This document shows, one piece after another, positions 34,601-44,173 of a DNA stretch of 64,000 nucleotides. How positions within the stretch are numbered: the stretch's first letter is position 1; each line of letters begins with the position of its first letter. Source of the stretch: JAJTFW01 sp964534995 (GTDB lineage: Bacteria > Bacteroidota > Bacteroidia > AKYH767-A > OLB10); NCBI GenBank assembly GCA_964534995.1, contig CAZHSC010000005.1, positions 1 through 64,000 on the forward strand, in the 5' to 3' direction. Made by a program: the position numbers and the translations under genes. Below the pieces are notes generated by a model. That model was not told where the DNA came from, made no database searches, and saw only the letters and a program-made list of their open reading frames with translations.

Positions 34601-37600
34601 ATGATCTTCCACTGCCAAAAACGATTTTTCCTAACGGGAGCTTTCCTCCTGCTTTCGACCCTTTCCGTTTTTTCACAGATTTATAATTACTACCATCTGA
34701 CCATCAATGACGGCCTTCCATCCAATAAGGTCTCGGCCATTACGCAGGACCCTGATGGTTTCATGTATTTCGCCACGAAGGATGGGCTGGTAAAATATGA
34801 TGGTGAAAGGATGAAGGTAATTACACATTCCCCATCCGATACTTCTTCCATTCCCCGCAACAGCATCAAAGGACTGCTCAGGGGCAGTAAGGGTGAAATT
34901 TGGTGCACGCATGATAAATATGGTCTCTCCGCGCTTCATCCCGGCACCGGCAGGTTCCGTAGATTTGAATTTAAAAAGATCACGGCCAACAGGCAGTTTG
35001 CGGGCTATATTAACAATCTTCACGAAGGCCCGGATGGAAAAATTTATGCCTGTACCTTTGGTGATGGACAGTCGGTATTTATTATTGATCCCGCTACAGG
35101 GGCCATGCGACAGTTTTTTTTAAACGATTATGACCCCGGGCATCTTCTCAATAAAAATGCATTGCAGGTAATCAATCTCCATTTCTACAATGATACTTTA
35201 TGGCTGTTTGGGACGACGCAGGGACTTGTTTTATTCAACCCCGTAAAAAAAAGCGTCCGGAAATTACTTCAGGTTGTACCTGACAGTCTCGAAAACTGGG
35301 CCAATTTCTTTGATGGATTCCTTCCCGCCGCTGATGGTTCGCTCTACATGGGCACCTGGGGAAGCGGTTTGTATCGCTATCACCCGTCTACACAAAAACT
35401 GGAATCTTTTAAGAAGGTCAGTAACTGGGTCGATTTAAGCGCCTGCTCCCCCCAGCTTTTCGTTAATGATTCAACGATACTGGTAACGGGATGGGATGCT
35501 TTTCTCTTTAACATTCATACCGGGGAGATAACCTGTGAAAAACAAGACCTCCTGAATAAATATGCCATTTCAGGGAAAGCCAACAGCGCCTATCGCTCCG
35601 CCGATGGCACCATCTGGCTGAGCACTTTATCGGGAGTAAATTATTTCCATCCCGCAAAAAATGATTTTAAAACCATCTATTTTGCCGGTGAAACAGAGCG
35701 CTTAAAAATCGACCCTAAGCGCGAGCAATTCTGGATATGGTATGACCCGGCCACACATCTCTACGTCATCAACTACTATCTGCACAAAGAAACAAAACGC
35801 AGGTTTATCCTCTCGGTATATGACGATCACTTCCGGCATCTCTATGACCTTCCACATCCGCTCACCAATGAAAATACAATACTCAGTGTAACGGGTGATT
35901 TAAAAGGCAAGGTGTTTTTTTCCGGCACCCTGGGTGATAAATCCGCCATTTCTATGCTGGATTTGCGCAGTGTTCATCCGGCACCGGTGATCATAGCGAA
36001 AGCCGATATTGATGCGCTCTGGATCAACAAATTGTCGGTCTTTGGGGATACCCTGATTGTTACGGACCTCCTCCATTCAAGGCTTGCGGGCTATCACACA
36101 TCAGATCATAAGTTACTTTTCAATAAAACACTAACCTGGCAGCAAAAGAAGAGATATCACTATAAAGATGCAGCGATTGTGGAAGATCGCAGGCGGAACT
36201 GTTTATGGGCGCTGGATACGCAGGGGCCTTTTGCCATTTCCCTGTCTGATGCCACGGCAGGAAAAGTACTTGCCGGACGATTGGATGAATTGACGGATAA
36301 CAAGCCCTCCTGTTATGCGATCACACTGGATGATAAGGACCAACTCTGGATCAGTCATTCCGGCGGCATTACTTCCCTGCATCCCGATTCCAACATCGTA
36401 TTGACACATTTCAACGAGGGACAACTTCCTTCCGTAAACTCACTGCAGTTATTCTATGATTCTTCAGGATTCATCTGGAGCGATTGCAGTAAGGGTTTGT
36501 TGCGGCTGGATGTGAACACCGGCCTCGTACAGCTCTTCAACAGCGACAAAGGACTGCAACCCCAGTGCTATCCCGGTACATCCTCCATGCCGGCGAATGG
36601 GAAAATGATTATTCCCTTTGCCGGGGGCTTGCTCTGGTACGACACACGCAAGCAGGAAGAGTTGCCTGTACCGCGTCCGCCCCTAATCATTGCTATCAGC
36701 TCCCGCAACGATGCAGAGGTTCCTTCAACAACGGTTTTTAAAGACACCCTGCTGATGAGGCCTTATGATAAAAACAACATCACCATCGCTTACTCATCCA
36801 TGAATTACAGAAGATCCGCATTTATGCGTTATGCCTGTAAACTGGATGGCATAGATCCTGATTTCAACCCAACCACAGCGGCATCTATCAGCTATACCGG
36901 TCTCCCTCCCGGAAAATACCTGTTTCATGTAAAGAGTTCGACCGACGGAAAACATTGGAGCGAAGAACGGCAACTTACGATCATCATCACGCCACCATGG
37001 TATCAAACCTGGTGGTTCAGGATCATACTGGGTCTGATATTGACGGGCATACTCACCGGCATTTACCGCATGCGTATTCGCCAGGTGAAAAAGGATGAGC
37101 GGCTGCGGTCGGAATTTCACCGGCAGATAACCGAGATGGAAATGACAGCGCTCCGCTCGCAGATGAACCCGCATTTCATTTTCAACTCCCTCAACAGCAT
37201 TAACCGCTATGTCATGCAAAACGACCGGTTGACGGCATCAGAATATATAGCCAAATTCGGGAAACTGATGCGTAACGTACTGGATAACTCAAAATATAAA
37301 AGCATCTCGCTGCAACAGGAGCTGGAAACTCTTGAATTATACCTGGAGCTGGAAAAGCTGCGCTTCGAAGATAAGTTTGAATACCGTGTGCATATTGACG
37401 AAGAGGTGGATATAAGCAGTATACAAATTCCACCCATGCTGCTGCAACCCTTCGCGGAGAACAGCATCTGGCACGGACTCATGCATAAACAGGAAAAGGG
37501 ATTATTATTAATAAAAGTTTCGATGCTGCCGGATGGGATTCTTGAAATTACCATTGAAGATGATGGCATTGGCCGTGCAAAAGCGACTGAACTGCGAAGC

Positions 37601-37795
37601 AAGAAAAACACCCGGCATTCGCATGGCATGCAACTGACCACCGACCGCATACGCTTACTGAACGAATTATACCGGCAGGAAAACAGGATCATTGTTAACG
37701 ATCTGATAGCAGATGACGGAACAGCCGCCGGTACCCGGGTGAAATTACAAATACAGTTAAAAAAAGAGAAGTATGATCAAAGCGCTGCTAATTGA
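34601..37795 (+). CDS. LytS-type sensor kinase with two-component propeller
   Basis: 1064 residues. After the signal sequence comes a periplasmic two-component-regulator beta-propeller (YNYYHLTINDGLPSNKVSAITQDPDGFMYFATKDGLVKYDG and more blades), then a Y_Y_Y domain (about 700-795) and one membrane helix (about 804-824). The cytoplasmic His_kinase (PF06580) domain has MNPHFIFNSLN with His858, and the ATPase GIGRAK. There is no receiver domain, so it is not a hybrid. It should phosphorylate the LytTR regulator encoded next, with a 23-base overlap. The signal sensed is unknown. Confidence 0.92.
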   Translation: MIFHCQKRFFLTGAFLLLSTLSVFSQIYNYYHLTINDGLPSNKVSAITQDPDGFMYFATKDGLVKYDGERMKVITHSPSDTSSIPRNSIKGLLRGSKGEIWCTHDKYGLSALHPGTGRFRRFEFKKITANRQFAGYINNLHEGPDGKIYACTFGDGQSVFIIDPATGAMRQFFLNDYDPGHLLNKNALQVINLHFYNDTLWLFGTTQGLVLFNPVKKSVRKLLQVVPDSLENWANFFDGFLPAADGSLYMGTWGSGLYRYHPSTQKLESFKKVSNWVDLSACSPQLFVNDSTILVTGWDAFLFNIHTGEITCEKQDLLNKYAISGKANSAYRSADGTIWLSTLSGVNYFHPAKNDFKTIYFAGETERLKIDPKREQFWIWYDPATHLYVINYYLHKETKRRFILSVYDDHFRHLYDLPHPLTNENTILSVTGDLKGKVFFSGTLGDKSAISMLDLRSVHPAPVIIAKADIDALWINKLSVFGDTLIVTDLLHSRLAGYHTSDHKLLFNKTLTWQQKKRYHYKDAAIVEDRRRNCLWALDTQGPFAISLSDATAGKVLAGRLDELTDNKPSCYAITLDDKDQLWISHSGGITSLHPDSNIVLTHFNEGQLPSVNSLQLFYDSSGFIWSDCSKGLLRLDVNTGLVQLFNSDKGLQPQCYPGTSSMPANGKMIIPFAGGLLWYDTRKQEELPVPRPPLIIAISSRNDAEVPSTTVFKDTLLMRPYDKNNITIAYSSMNYRRSAFMRYACKLDGIDPDFNPTTAASISYTGLPPGKYLFHVKSSTDGKHWSEERQLTIIITPPWYQTWWFRIILGLILTGILTGIYRMRIRQVKKDERLRSEFHRQITEMEMTALRSQMNPHFIFNSLNSINRYVMQNDRLTASEYIAKFGKLMRNVLDNSKYKSISLQQELETLELYLELEKLRFEDKFEYRVHIDEEVDISSIQIPPMLLQPFAENSIWHGLMHKQEKGLLLIKVSMLPDGILEITIEDDGIGRAKATELRSKKNTRHSHGMQLTTDRIRLLNELYRQENRIIVNDLIADDGTAAGTRVKLQIQLKKEKYDQSAAN

Positions 37796-38519
37796 CGATG
37801 AGGTGGGGGCTACGGAGCTACTAAAAGAACAACTCCATGCGCACTGTCCCGAAGTGGAAGTTTACGGTACCTGCAATGACTCCACCCGTGCCGCGGACAT
37901 GCTGACGCGCATACAACCCGACCTTGTTTTTCTCGACATTGAAATGCCCAATCTCAATGGATTTGAACTGTTGCAATCACTCACTGAAATTAATTTCCGT
38001 GTCATATTCGTTACTGCTTATAACCAGTTTGCCTTGCAGGCATTCAGGTATGCCGCTCTGGATTATCTTTTGAAACCCATTGTCAAAGCGGATTTGATAC
38101 AGGCCGTTGACAGATACAAACAATTCAATGCACCTGTTAATCGCCAGCAAATGGAATACCTTGGCGAGTGGTTACAAAACCAAAAGAACACCCGTCAACG
38201 TATCGGCTTAACCGTACGGGACGGAGTCCGCTTTGTTGAAATCAACTCCATTATACGTTGTCAGGCCGAAGGCAATTATACCCGTATATTTTTTTCCGGA
38301 TCCGGGGCCATGCTGGTGAGCCGCACCTTAGGTGATTTTGAAGATCAGTTAACCGTACATGGTTTTATCCGCATCAGCCATTCACACCTTGTTCAACTGG
38401 CCGCCATTGAAAGATACAGTCGTGAAGACGGAGGCTATGTGGTAATGAAAGACGGGGTACATATCACCGTATCAAAAAATAAAAGGGAGTCCTTCCTGGC
38501 GATGATCCGGAAAATCTGA
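37773..38519 (+). CDS. LytTR family response regulator
   Basis: 248 residues: receiver domain with DDE acidic pocket, phospho-acceptor Asp55 (FLDIEMP) and Lys in LLKPI, then a LytTR DNA-binding domain (about 150-245, CQAEGNYTRIFF ... GFIRISHSHLVQ). It pairs with the kinase it overlaps. Target promoters are not identifiable here. Confidence 0.93.
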   Translation: MIKALLIDDEVGATELLKEQLHAHCPEVEVYGTCNDSTRAADMLTRIQPDLVFLDIEMPNLNGFELLQSLTEINFRVIFVTAYNQFALQAFRYAALDYLLKPIVKADLIQAVDRYKQFNAPVNRQQMEYLGEWLQNQKNTRQRIGLTVRDGVRFVEINSIIRCQAEGNYTRIFFSGSGAMLVSRTLGDFEDQLTVHGFIRISHSHLVQLAAIERYSREDGGYVVMKDGVHITVSKNKRESFLAMIRKI

Positions 38520-38664
38520 GATTACCGCGGAGGAGGATATACATACATTACACAGGGTCCCTGGCTCTGAACTTGTATCTATTAATCCATCCGGCCCTTC
38601 CTCCGGGTTCCGCTATTTTTCAACAGCAGCGAATCCGCTTTCCATCAAAGATTATTTTTGCCGG

Positions 38665-40050
38665 ATGCAGGAAATGGGCGATGTGTTAAGTCTGTCGGAA
38701 CTTTCGGCCATTGTAGCCGGTGTTTTCAGACAACATTTCAGCGGCCGGCGCTATTGGGTGAAATCTGAAATTGTCGGGCTCAAAATCAGCCGCGGGCATT
38801 GTTACCTGCAGCTTGCCGAGAAGGACGAAACCGGCAGTACCCCAAAAGCGGAATTCCGCGGCATTATCTGGGGCGGCACCTACGACCGTATCCATCCGCG
38901 TTTTATGAAAGCCACAGGTAGTCCGCTGCGCGAGCAAATGCAGGTGTTGTTCCAGGTAGAGGTGCAGTACCACGAACGCTACGGGATGAGCCTGGTGGTG
39001 CAGGACATTGATCCTGCCTTTACGCTGGGTCAGCTGGAGATGGAACGCAGGCAGACGCTGGAGCGCCTGCGGAAAGAGGGCCTGCTGGAAAGGAACAAAG
39101 CGCTGGAGCTGCCGGTATCACTGCAGCGCATCGCCGTAATATCGGCTGAGGATTCGAGGGGTTTTGAAGATTTCCACACGCGGCTGACAACTAACGTGTA
39201 TGGTTATACGTTTCACCTTACCCTCTATACCTCCCTGCTTCAGGGGGACCTGGCGGCGGGAGATATCCTGACCCGGCTGGCACGGATAAAAGATGAGATC
39301 CCGCGGAAACGTTTTGACGCGGTAGTCATCGTCCGCGGCGGCGGCGGCGCCTCCAGCCTGGAATGCTTCAACAATTACCTGCTGGCGGCAGGTATCGCCC
39401 GCTTTCCCCTGCCTGTGATTACGGGCATCGGGCACCAGGCCAATAAAAGCGTGGTGGATGAGGTGGCGCATACCGACCGGATGACGCCCACCGATGTTGC
39501 AAACTTTCTGATCGAACACCAGGCAGCCTTTGAAGGGACCACCGAATCCTACTGGCAGCAGATCCGTGAAATGGCCCTCGACATGCTCCTGTTCGAAAAA
39601 GAGAGTACCGCCACTGCCATTCACCGCCTGGAAAACACGGTACGCCTCGGCATCAGTCGCGAGGCGCGTGTGCTTGATCAATCTTCCTTCACCTTAAAGC
39701 ATACCTTACAGCGAACACTCCTGGGCGGACGACATAGCCTGGAGCAGCTTCAGCAGCGGCTTAAAAAAGAAGCGCGGCTCTTTCTCCAGCTGGAAAACGC
39801 GGCGCTTGCAGAACACAGCACCAGCCTGCAAACCGCTACCGGCGCTCTGCTTCACCTGCGGGAACAGGGGCTCCTCAGCACGGAAGCGAAGGTGCGCCTG
39901 CTGGATCCTGTGGAAGTGCTGCGCAGGGGATACAGTTATACTTTACACCATGGCAAAGCCATCCGCTCACCCGGTGAAGTGAAAACGGGTGACACCATTA
40001 CTACGGTTCTTCAGCACGGAGAACTGCTATCCACAGTAAAAAAAACATAA
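38665..40050 (+). CDS. xseA: Exodeoxyribonuclease VII large subunit
   Basis: 461 residues. OB-fold N-terminus (LSLSELSAIVAGVFRQHFSGRRYWVKSEI), catalytic domain with VVIVRGGGGASSLECFNNYLLA and PVITGIGHQANKSVVDEVAH, long coiled coil, and C-terminal VLRRGYSYT. It forms ExoVII with XseB (one base apart), degrading single-stranded DNA. The start could also be ATG 38674. Confidence 0.96.
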   Translation: MQEMGDVLSLSELSAIVAGVFRQHFSGRRYWVKSEIVGLKISRGHCYLQLAEKDETGSTPKAEFRGIIWGGTYDRIHPRFMKATGSPLREQMQVLFQVEVQYHERYGMSLVVQDIDPAFTLGQLEMERRQTLERLRKEGLLERNKALELPVSLQRIAVISAEDSRGFEDFHTRLTTNVYGYTFHLTLYTSLLQGDLAAGDILTRLARIKDEIPRKRFDAVVIVRGGGGASSLECFNNYLLAAGIARFPLPVITGIGHQANKSVVDEVAHTDRMTPTDVANFLIEHQAAFEGTTESYWQQIREMALDMLLFEKESTATAIHRLENTVRLGISREARVLDQSSFTLKHTLQRTLLGGRHSLEQLQQRLKKEARLFLQLENAALAEHSTSLQTATGALLHLREQGLLSTEAKVRLLDPVEVLRRGYSYTLHHGKAIRSPGEVKTGDTITTVLQHGELLSTVKKT

Positions 40051-40051
40051 C

Positions 40052-40255
40052 ATGGCCGAAAAATTCAGTTACGAAAAAGCAAAAGCCGAACTCGAAGAAA
40101 TCCTCGATGAACTTGAACGTGGAGAAACCGGTATCGACACCCTCGCCAAACATGTAAAGAGAGCTGCTGAACTTATCCGCCAGTGCAGGGAGAAGCTACG
40201 CAATACCGAAAAGGAAGTGGACAATGTGCTGGGTGACCTGGATGAAAATCAGTGA
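40052..40255 (+). CDS. xseB: Exodeoxyribonuclease VII small subunit
   Basis: 67 residues, two helices, with FSYEKAKAELEEILDELERGETGIDTLAKHVKRA in two segments, the family pattern. It directly follows xseA. Confidence 0.94.
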   Translation: MAEKFSYEKAKAELEEILDELERGETGIDTLAKHVKRAAELIRQCREKLRNTEKEVDNVLGDLDENQ

Positions 40256-40282
40256 GCCCGGAATCCTGTTAACGAAACTATA

Positions 40283-40747
40283 TTACCTGATCGGTGTGGC
40301 TTTGTACCTGGCCACTTCTGTCGGGCCGATAAAGAGGTGCAGATACTCCACAAATACGCCACCCTGCTTTTTACGGCTCAGTTTATAGTTCGTCACCTTG
40401 TCCATCATTTCCAGATACTGATTTTCGAGTTTCATATCGGGGCAAGCCATCATCGTTACCGCCAGCTTATGCAGTTTGATCAGGTTTTCTTCGCCTGTGG
40501 TATACATTCCGTTACACTGGTTACAACCGGCGCTACCGCCAAAGCTGTTGCCGGCGCCTTCAAAGGTGATATAAATACCTTCTGTCCCTGCAGGCAATGA
40601 CACTACTGCACCATTCAGCTCCGTCAATTCCCAGCGCTTATTTTCCAGCGCGGGATCTTTACCGAAGGGTTTCTGCGCATTGTTTTTACAGGACAGGGCG
40701 CTTAACAGGAGGGAAAACAACAGGGCTATTACTACAAGTCTTTGCAT
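40283..40747 (-). CDS. META-domain (HslJ-like) lipoprotein
   Basis: 154 residues with a lipobox (ALSC, Cys20) and a META domain: WELTELNG, then SAGCNQCNGMYTTG and TMMACPDMKLENQYLEMM. The family includes HslJ, linked to novobiocin resistance and envelope stress. Its role here is unknown. It is convergent with xseAB. Confidence 0.83.
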   Translation of the reverse strand: MQRLVVIALLFSLLLSALSCKNNAQKPFGKDPALENKRWELTELNGAVVSLPAGTEGIYITFEGAGNSFGGSAGCNQCNGMYTTGEENLIKLHKLAVTMMACPDMKLENQYLEMMDKVTNYKLSRKKQGGVFVEYLHLFIGPTEVARYKATPIR

Positions 40748-40814
40748 GAGATAACGCTTAAAGGTTTCCGCAAATTTCGGAAAATAATACGTGATCTGCC
40801 GCCCTGAAAAAATA

Positions 40815-40846
40815 TTTGCAAAGCCCTCTTCTTTTTAGTATTATTG
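40815..40846 (+). promoter_or_regulatory. Promoter of the triple-repeat secreted protein
   Basis: TTTG (40815-40818), 20 bases, TATTATTG (40839-40846), one mismatch to TAnnTTTG. The ATG at 40858 is 11 bases beyond. Confidence 0.6.
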
Positions 40847-40857
40847 AGCATTAAAAC

Positions 40858-41334
40858 ATGAATATGAGAAAGAACATACTGGTGCTCTTGTTAAGTTGCT
40901 GCAGCGTAACCCCCATGCTGGCACAGGTGGAAGGAGAGACCACTTCCATGGAATTGTCTTCGCAGCCGCGTTCCACCTACGTTGACCTGCTGAATGAACT
41001 CATGCAAAACCTATCGCCAAAAGCCTATGGTCCGGGCTGGGAGAAAGACTATCAGGCCTGGCTGAGCAGCGCCGAAAACAGGAACACCTACAAGCAATCC
41101 GGTTATATATTAGGTAAAATGGCCCTCCATATGAAACCCGAAAATTTTAAACCGGGTTGGGAAAGTCAAAGCGCTGACTGGAAAAAACAACTGTCCTCCT
41201 GCAGGGATAAAAATCAATTCGCCCTCCTTTTAAAGCGATTCGAAAGTATGCTGAAGCCCGTCGCTTTCATGCCATCGTGGGAGGCCAACAGAGCAGGCTG
41301 GGCGGCAGCTATTGAGAAAAAAATTATTGAATAA
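40858..41334 (+). CDS. Small secreted protein with three PxxFxPxWE repeats
   Basis: 158 residues with a signal peptide (ending MLAQ), not otherwise recognised. The mature part is three helical repeats of about 40-45 residues, each marked by a Pro-aromatic-Pro-Trp-Glu motif: LSPKAYGPGWEKDYQAW, MKPENFKPGWESQSADW and LKPVAFMPSWEANRAGW. ATG 40864 is an alternative start. It lies 27 bases upstream of the DUF937-like gene and may be co-transcribed with it. Confidence 0.78.
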   Translation: MNMRKNILVLLLSCCSVTPMLAQVEGETTSMELSSQPRSTYVDLLNELMQNLSPKAYGPGWEKDYQAWLSSAENRNTYKQSGYILGKMALHMKPENFKPGWESQSADWKKQLSSCRDKNQFALLLKRFESMLKPVAFMPSWEANRAGWAAAIEKKIIE

Positions 41335-41361
41335 ATATTAAAAATTTATAATATATCCGTC

Positions 41362-41799
41362 ATGCTGGACCAACTTATCGCCCTCGTTACCGAACATGCC
41401 GGGGAGGCCATCATTAAAAATCCGGCCATCCCCGATGAAAAAAATGAAGCCGCCATCACTGCCACGGCAAGTGGAATTTTTGAAGTGCTGAAAGGACAAC
41501 TGGCAGGTGGTAAAACTGAACTGATCACCGGCATGTTTTCACAGTCCTCCGCTGACCATCCCCTTTTCGGACAGATCGGCACTGCCGTGCAGCAACAATT
41601 GACCGGTAAATTCAATCTTTCTTCGCCGCAGGCGGCAGCGGTTGTCCGGCAAATGATCCCTGTGGTTATGCAACACCTGGTTCGTAAAACCAATGATCCC
41701 AATGACAACAGTTTTACCATGGACGATATACTCTCTTCGCTGGGAGGAGATCAGGGCGGCGATTTGCTGAATACCGTAAAGGGATTTTTCGATAAATAA
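41362..41799 (+). CDS. DUF937-like small protein
   Basis: 145 residues, no signal peptide, helical, Gln/Ala-rich, with a C-terminal TMDDILSSLGGDQGGDLLNTVKGFFDK pattern like DUF937 proteins. Function unknown. Confidence 0.75.
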   Translation: MLDQLIALVTEHAGEAIIKNPAIPDEKNEAAITATASGIFEVLKGQLAGGKTELITGMFSQSSADHPLFGQIGTAVQQQLTGKFNLSSPQAAAVVRQMIPVVMQHLVRKTNDPNDNSFTMDDILSSLGGDQGGDLLNTVKGFFDK

Positions 41800-41804
41800 T
41801 TTCC

Positions 41805-41826
41805 GGCTGGTATCCGGCTACCAGCC
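41805..41826 (+). terminator. Hairpin after the DUF937-like gene
   Basis: GGCTGGTA (41805-41812) pairs with TACCAGCC (41819-41826). There is no T-run, so it may be only a 3'-end stabiliser. Confidence 0.4.
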
Positions 41827-41921
41827 ATTCAAAAAATATCGACGTCAATGAGAATTATTAGCTCATCATCGCAGACAATAAGTCTTAGTACCGGTTTTTC
41901 CCCGGTCCGCCAGGTTTATTT

Positions 41922-42281
41922 TCATTTTATGCTCTGTCCGAAAGTTAATAAATTGTTGTCAGGGTCGGATAAGGCAAACTCTTTCTGTCCCCAGGGTTTT
42001 GTTTCTAAAGATCCGTTTGGGTGAATTAAAATTTTATTGTCAATAAGTGTTTGATAAAGCTCGTCAATGTTATTTGTCCTGATATAAACCTGTCCGTAAT
42101 TTTCTTTGGGGTCCAGATCTTTGAACTCAAAAAAATGAATTTGCACATTGTCCTTTTGAACCATCAAATATCCCTCAAAGTTATCATCTCCAAAAAGTTG
42201 AAACCCTAATTTGTTCAGGTAATAGTCTTTAGTTATTGCTTTATCACGCATTGGTAACTTTGGATTTATTTCTGTCAGCAT
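41922..42281 (-). CDS. VOC family (bleomycin-resistance-like) protein
   Basis: 119-residue single VOC unit (LPMRDKAITKDYYLNKLGFQLF ... KEFALSDPDNNLLTFGQ), similar in layout to bleomycin-binding proteins. It is more AT-rich than its neighbours, consistent with later acquisition. The bases from 42282 to 42529 hold nothing recognisable. Confidence 0.85.
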   Translation of the reverse strand: MLTEINPKLPMRDKAITKDYYLNKLGFQLFGDDNFEGYLMVQKDNVQIHFFEFKDLDPKENYGQVYIRTNNIDELYQTLIDNKILIHPNGSLETKPWGQKEFALSDPDNNLLTFGQSIK

Positions 42282-42529
42282 CTTTATTATGTCAATTTAT
42301 TCTAATTAGAATACGATTTTCCAAATATTGGCAGATTTCGAGAGATTGATTCTACGGCCGTCAACCACCGCCGTATTTCAGTGTAAAATCATTACCCTTG
42401 TTAACTGTTAAACTATCTGTCAGAGGGATTGCCACTAACCAGGTCTCTGCGCGATGCCTGTCGGTATAATAAAAGGGTTCACAAGCCATGGTTTAATTTT
42501 CAGGAGGCCGGTAAAAATTTGAGCAGGTA

Positions 42530-43213
42530 TCAGTCGTTGGATGAGCTTTTCTTCTTCTTGTTTTCATCCTTGCCGAAAACCACGCCTACGCTGACATAGA
42601 TGGAAGAATAGCGGGAGTCATAGTCAAAGTCATCCTTGTTATCAAAAGCTTCTGAAAGCCCGTAGCTGTATCCCGCTTCGAGCGTCACAAACCATATATC
42701 CAGGCCCAGGCCCGCGTCAATATTTACTGAACCCCCGTTGAAATCGCTTTCATCAAAATCTATTTTATCGTCTGCATTATCAATGCTCAGGATATAATCA
42801 TAGGTAGGACCGGTATTGATTCTGATTTTAAAACCTTCTTTGTGCACCAGGTTAAAGCCAAGCAGACCTTTACACTTCAGGGAAGTTCGAACCAATTTAT
42901 CTTCAAAATCAGTGGAAGACAGGGTATCGCCTTTCATTTTGGTAATGGTTACATTCCTGGCAAAGAAAACCCCGGGTTGAAAATAAAAGTCGGTGCCAAT
43001 GCGTACATCCAGGCCTGCCATGGCTCCGACATCGGCTGAGAAATCCGCTTCAATTACTTCACCAGTGGAACGGATTTTTTGCCGGTCGTCGGAAAGGTTC
43101 AAAAAGGTAAGTCCGCCTTGCGGGTTAAACTTCACCTGTGCCCCTGCGGTATAGGACATCCAAAACATTATTCCTGTAAAAATAAAGCAGGAGAGAAGCC
43201 GGGAATTTTTCAT
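42530..43213 (-). CDS. Outer-membrane beta-barrel protein (porT/PF13568-like)
   Basis: 227 residues with a signal peptide (ending SYTAGAQ) and alternating beta-strands ending in aromatic residues (GLDIWFVTLEAGYSYGL, SIYVSVGVVFG). The C-terminus is a Lys/Asp/Ser-rich tail. Such small barrels are common in Bacteroidota; the specific role is unknown. Confidence 0.8.
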   Translation of the reverse strand: MKNSRLLSCFIFTGIMFWMSYTAGAQVKFNPQGGLTFLNLSDDRQKIRSTGEVIEADFSADVGAMAGLDVRIGTDFYFQPGVFFARNVTITKMKGDTLSSTDFEDKLVRTSLKCKGLLGFNLVHKEGFKIRINTGPTYDYILSIDNADDKIDFDESDFNGGSVNIDAGLGLDIWFVTLEAGYSYGLSEAFDNKDDFDYDSRYSSIYVSVGVVFGKDENKKKKSSSND

Positions 43214-43408
43214 GATTCAGGGTTATAGGTATAAAGGTACATTTTAGACCGAAATAAATACTACTTTTAAAAAAATAACAAGCCGCCCTTTGATTTTAAT
43301 ATATTAATCTGCAACACCTTGAAGCGTCTTACCTGCGTCAGTTATTCCGGCCTTAAACAAAACCGGGATTAAATTGTTTTCACAAACATACCATACCTAT
43401 ACCACATC

Positions 43409-43873
43409 ATGAGTTTCCTCCTCAGCATACTTGTCTTCATGGCCACCTTCTTCTTCATGGAGTTTGTAGCCTGGTTTACCCACAAATACATCATGCATGG
43501 CTTGTTGTGGGTATTACACAAGGACCACCACCAGCCGGAGCCGGGATTTTTTGAAAAGAACGATTCTTTTTTCCTCATTTTCGCCATTCCGAGTACGATC
43601 CTGATCTGGATGGGTGTCATGAACGGCCATGACCTGCGCTTGTTTATCGGTCTGGGCATAGCGGCCTATGGACTCGCCTATTTCCTGGTGCACGATATTT
43701 TTATTCATCAGCGCTTTCGGCTTTTTCGCCGTACCAACAATATCTACATGCGCGCACTTCGAAAAGCACATAAAGTGCACCACAAGCACCTCGGTAAAGA
43801 AGAAGGCGAATGCTTCGGGATGCTTCTCGTACCGATGAAATATTTATGGGAGGCGAAGAGGAGTTTGGAGTAG
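43409..43873 (+). CDS. crtZ: Beta-carotene hydroxylase / sterol-desaturase-fold hydroxylase
   Basis: 154-residue integral-membrane di-iron hydroxylase with all four histidine boxes: HKYIMH, HKDHH, HDIFIHQRF and HKVHHKH. This spacing matches CrtZ, which adds 3-hydroxyls to beta-carotene (zeaxanthin). No other carotenoid genes are in the window. Confidence 0.88.
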   Translation: MSFLLSILVFMATFFFMEFVAWFTHKYIMHGLLWVLHKDHHQPEPGFFEKNDSFFLIFAIPSTILIWMGVMNGHDLRLFIGLGIAAYGLAYFLVHDIFIHQRFRLFRRTNNIYMRALRKAHKVHHKHLGKEEGECFGMLLVPMKYLWEAKRSLE

Positions 43874-44173
43874 AGTTGGGGATAAAACCTAAAAGGATTG
43901 AATTAAACCCATTTCTCCGTTTTATTTAATAGACCACTGAGATTTAATGGTTTATAGAACGGGAGCCATGCCCTTTTATTTTTCATTTTCAAAAAAATTT
44001 ACGCACACCAGTTTATTCCCGATTAATTGCTGAATTAACACTAAAACCAAGGGTTGACTGGTGTTTGTATTTTTATTACATTGGTGAGCAATTCTTTGTG
44101 GTGTTTCGTTTCAATTCATATTTGAATTAACGTTACCTATAAATTGGTTTATAAACACTGATCTCGCAATGTC
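43874..44173. other. Upstream region of the Lnt-like/giant protein operon
   Basis: AT-rich and non-coding. ACACCAGT (44005-44012) and ACTGGTGT (44057-44064) form a short inverted repeat. A TTTG at 44064 and ATTCTTTG at 44091 are a poor promoter match (23-base spacer). Confidence 0.35.

Noticed and set aside
34601..37795. Hybrid two-component system protein
   Set aside because: It has the propeller and Y_Y_Y sensor common in hybrids but ends after a LytS-type kinase domain; no receiver or AraC domain. The regulator is a separate gene.
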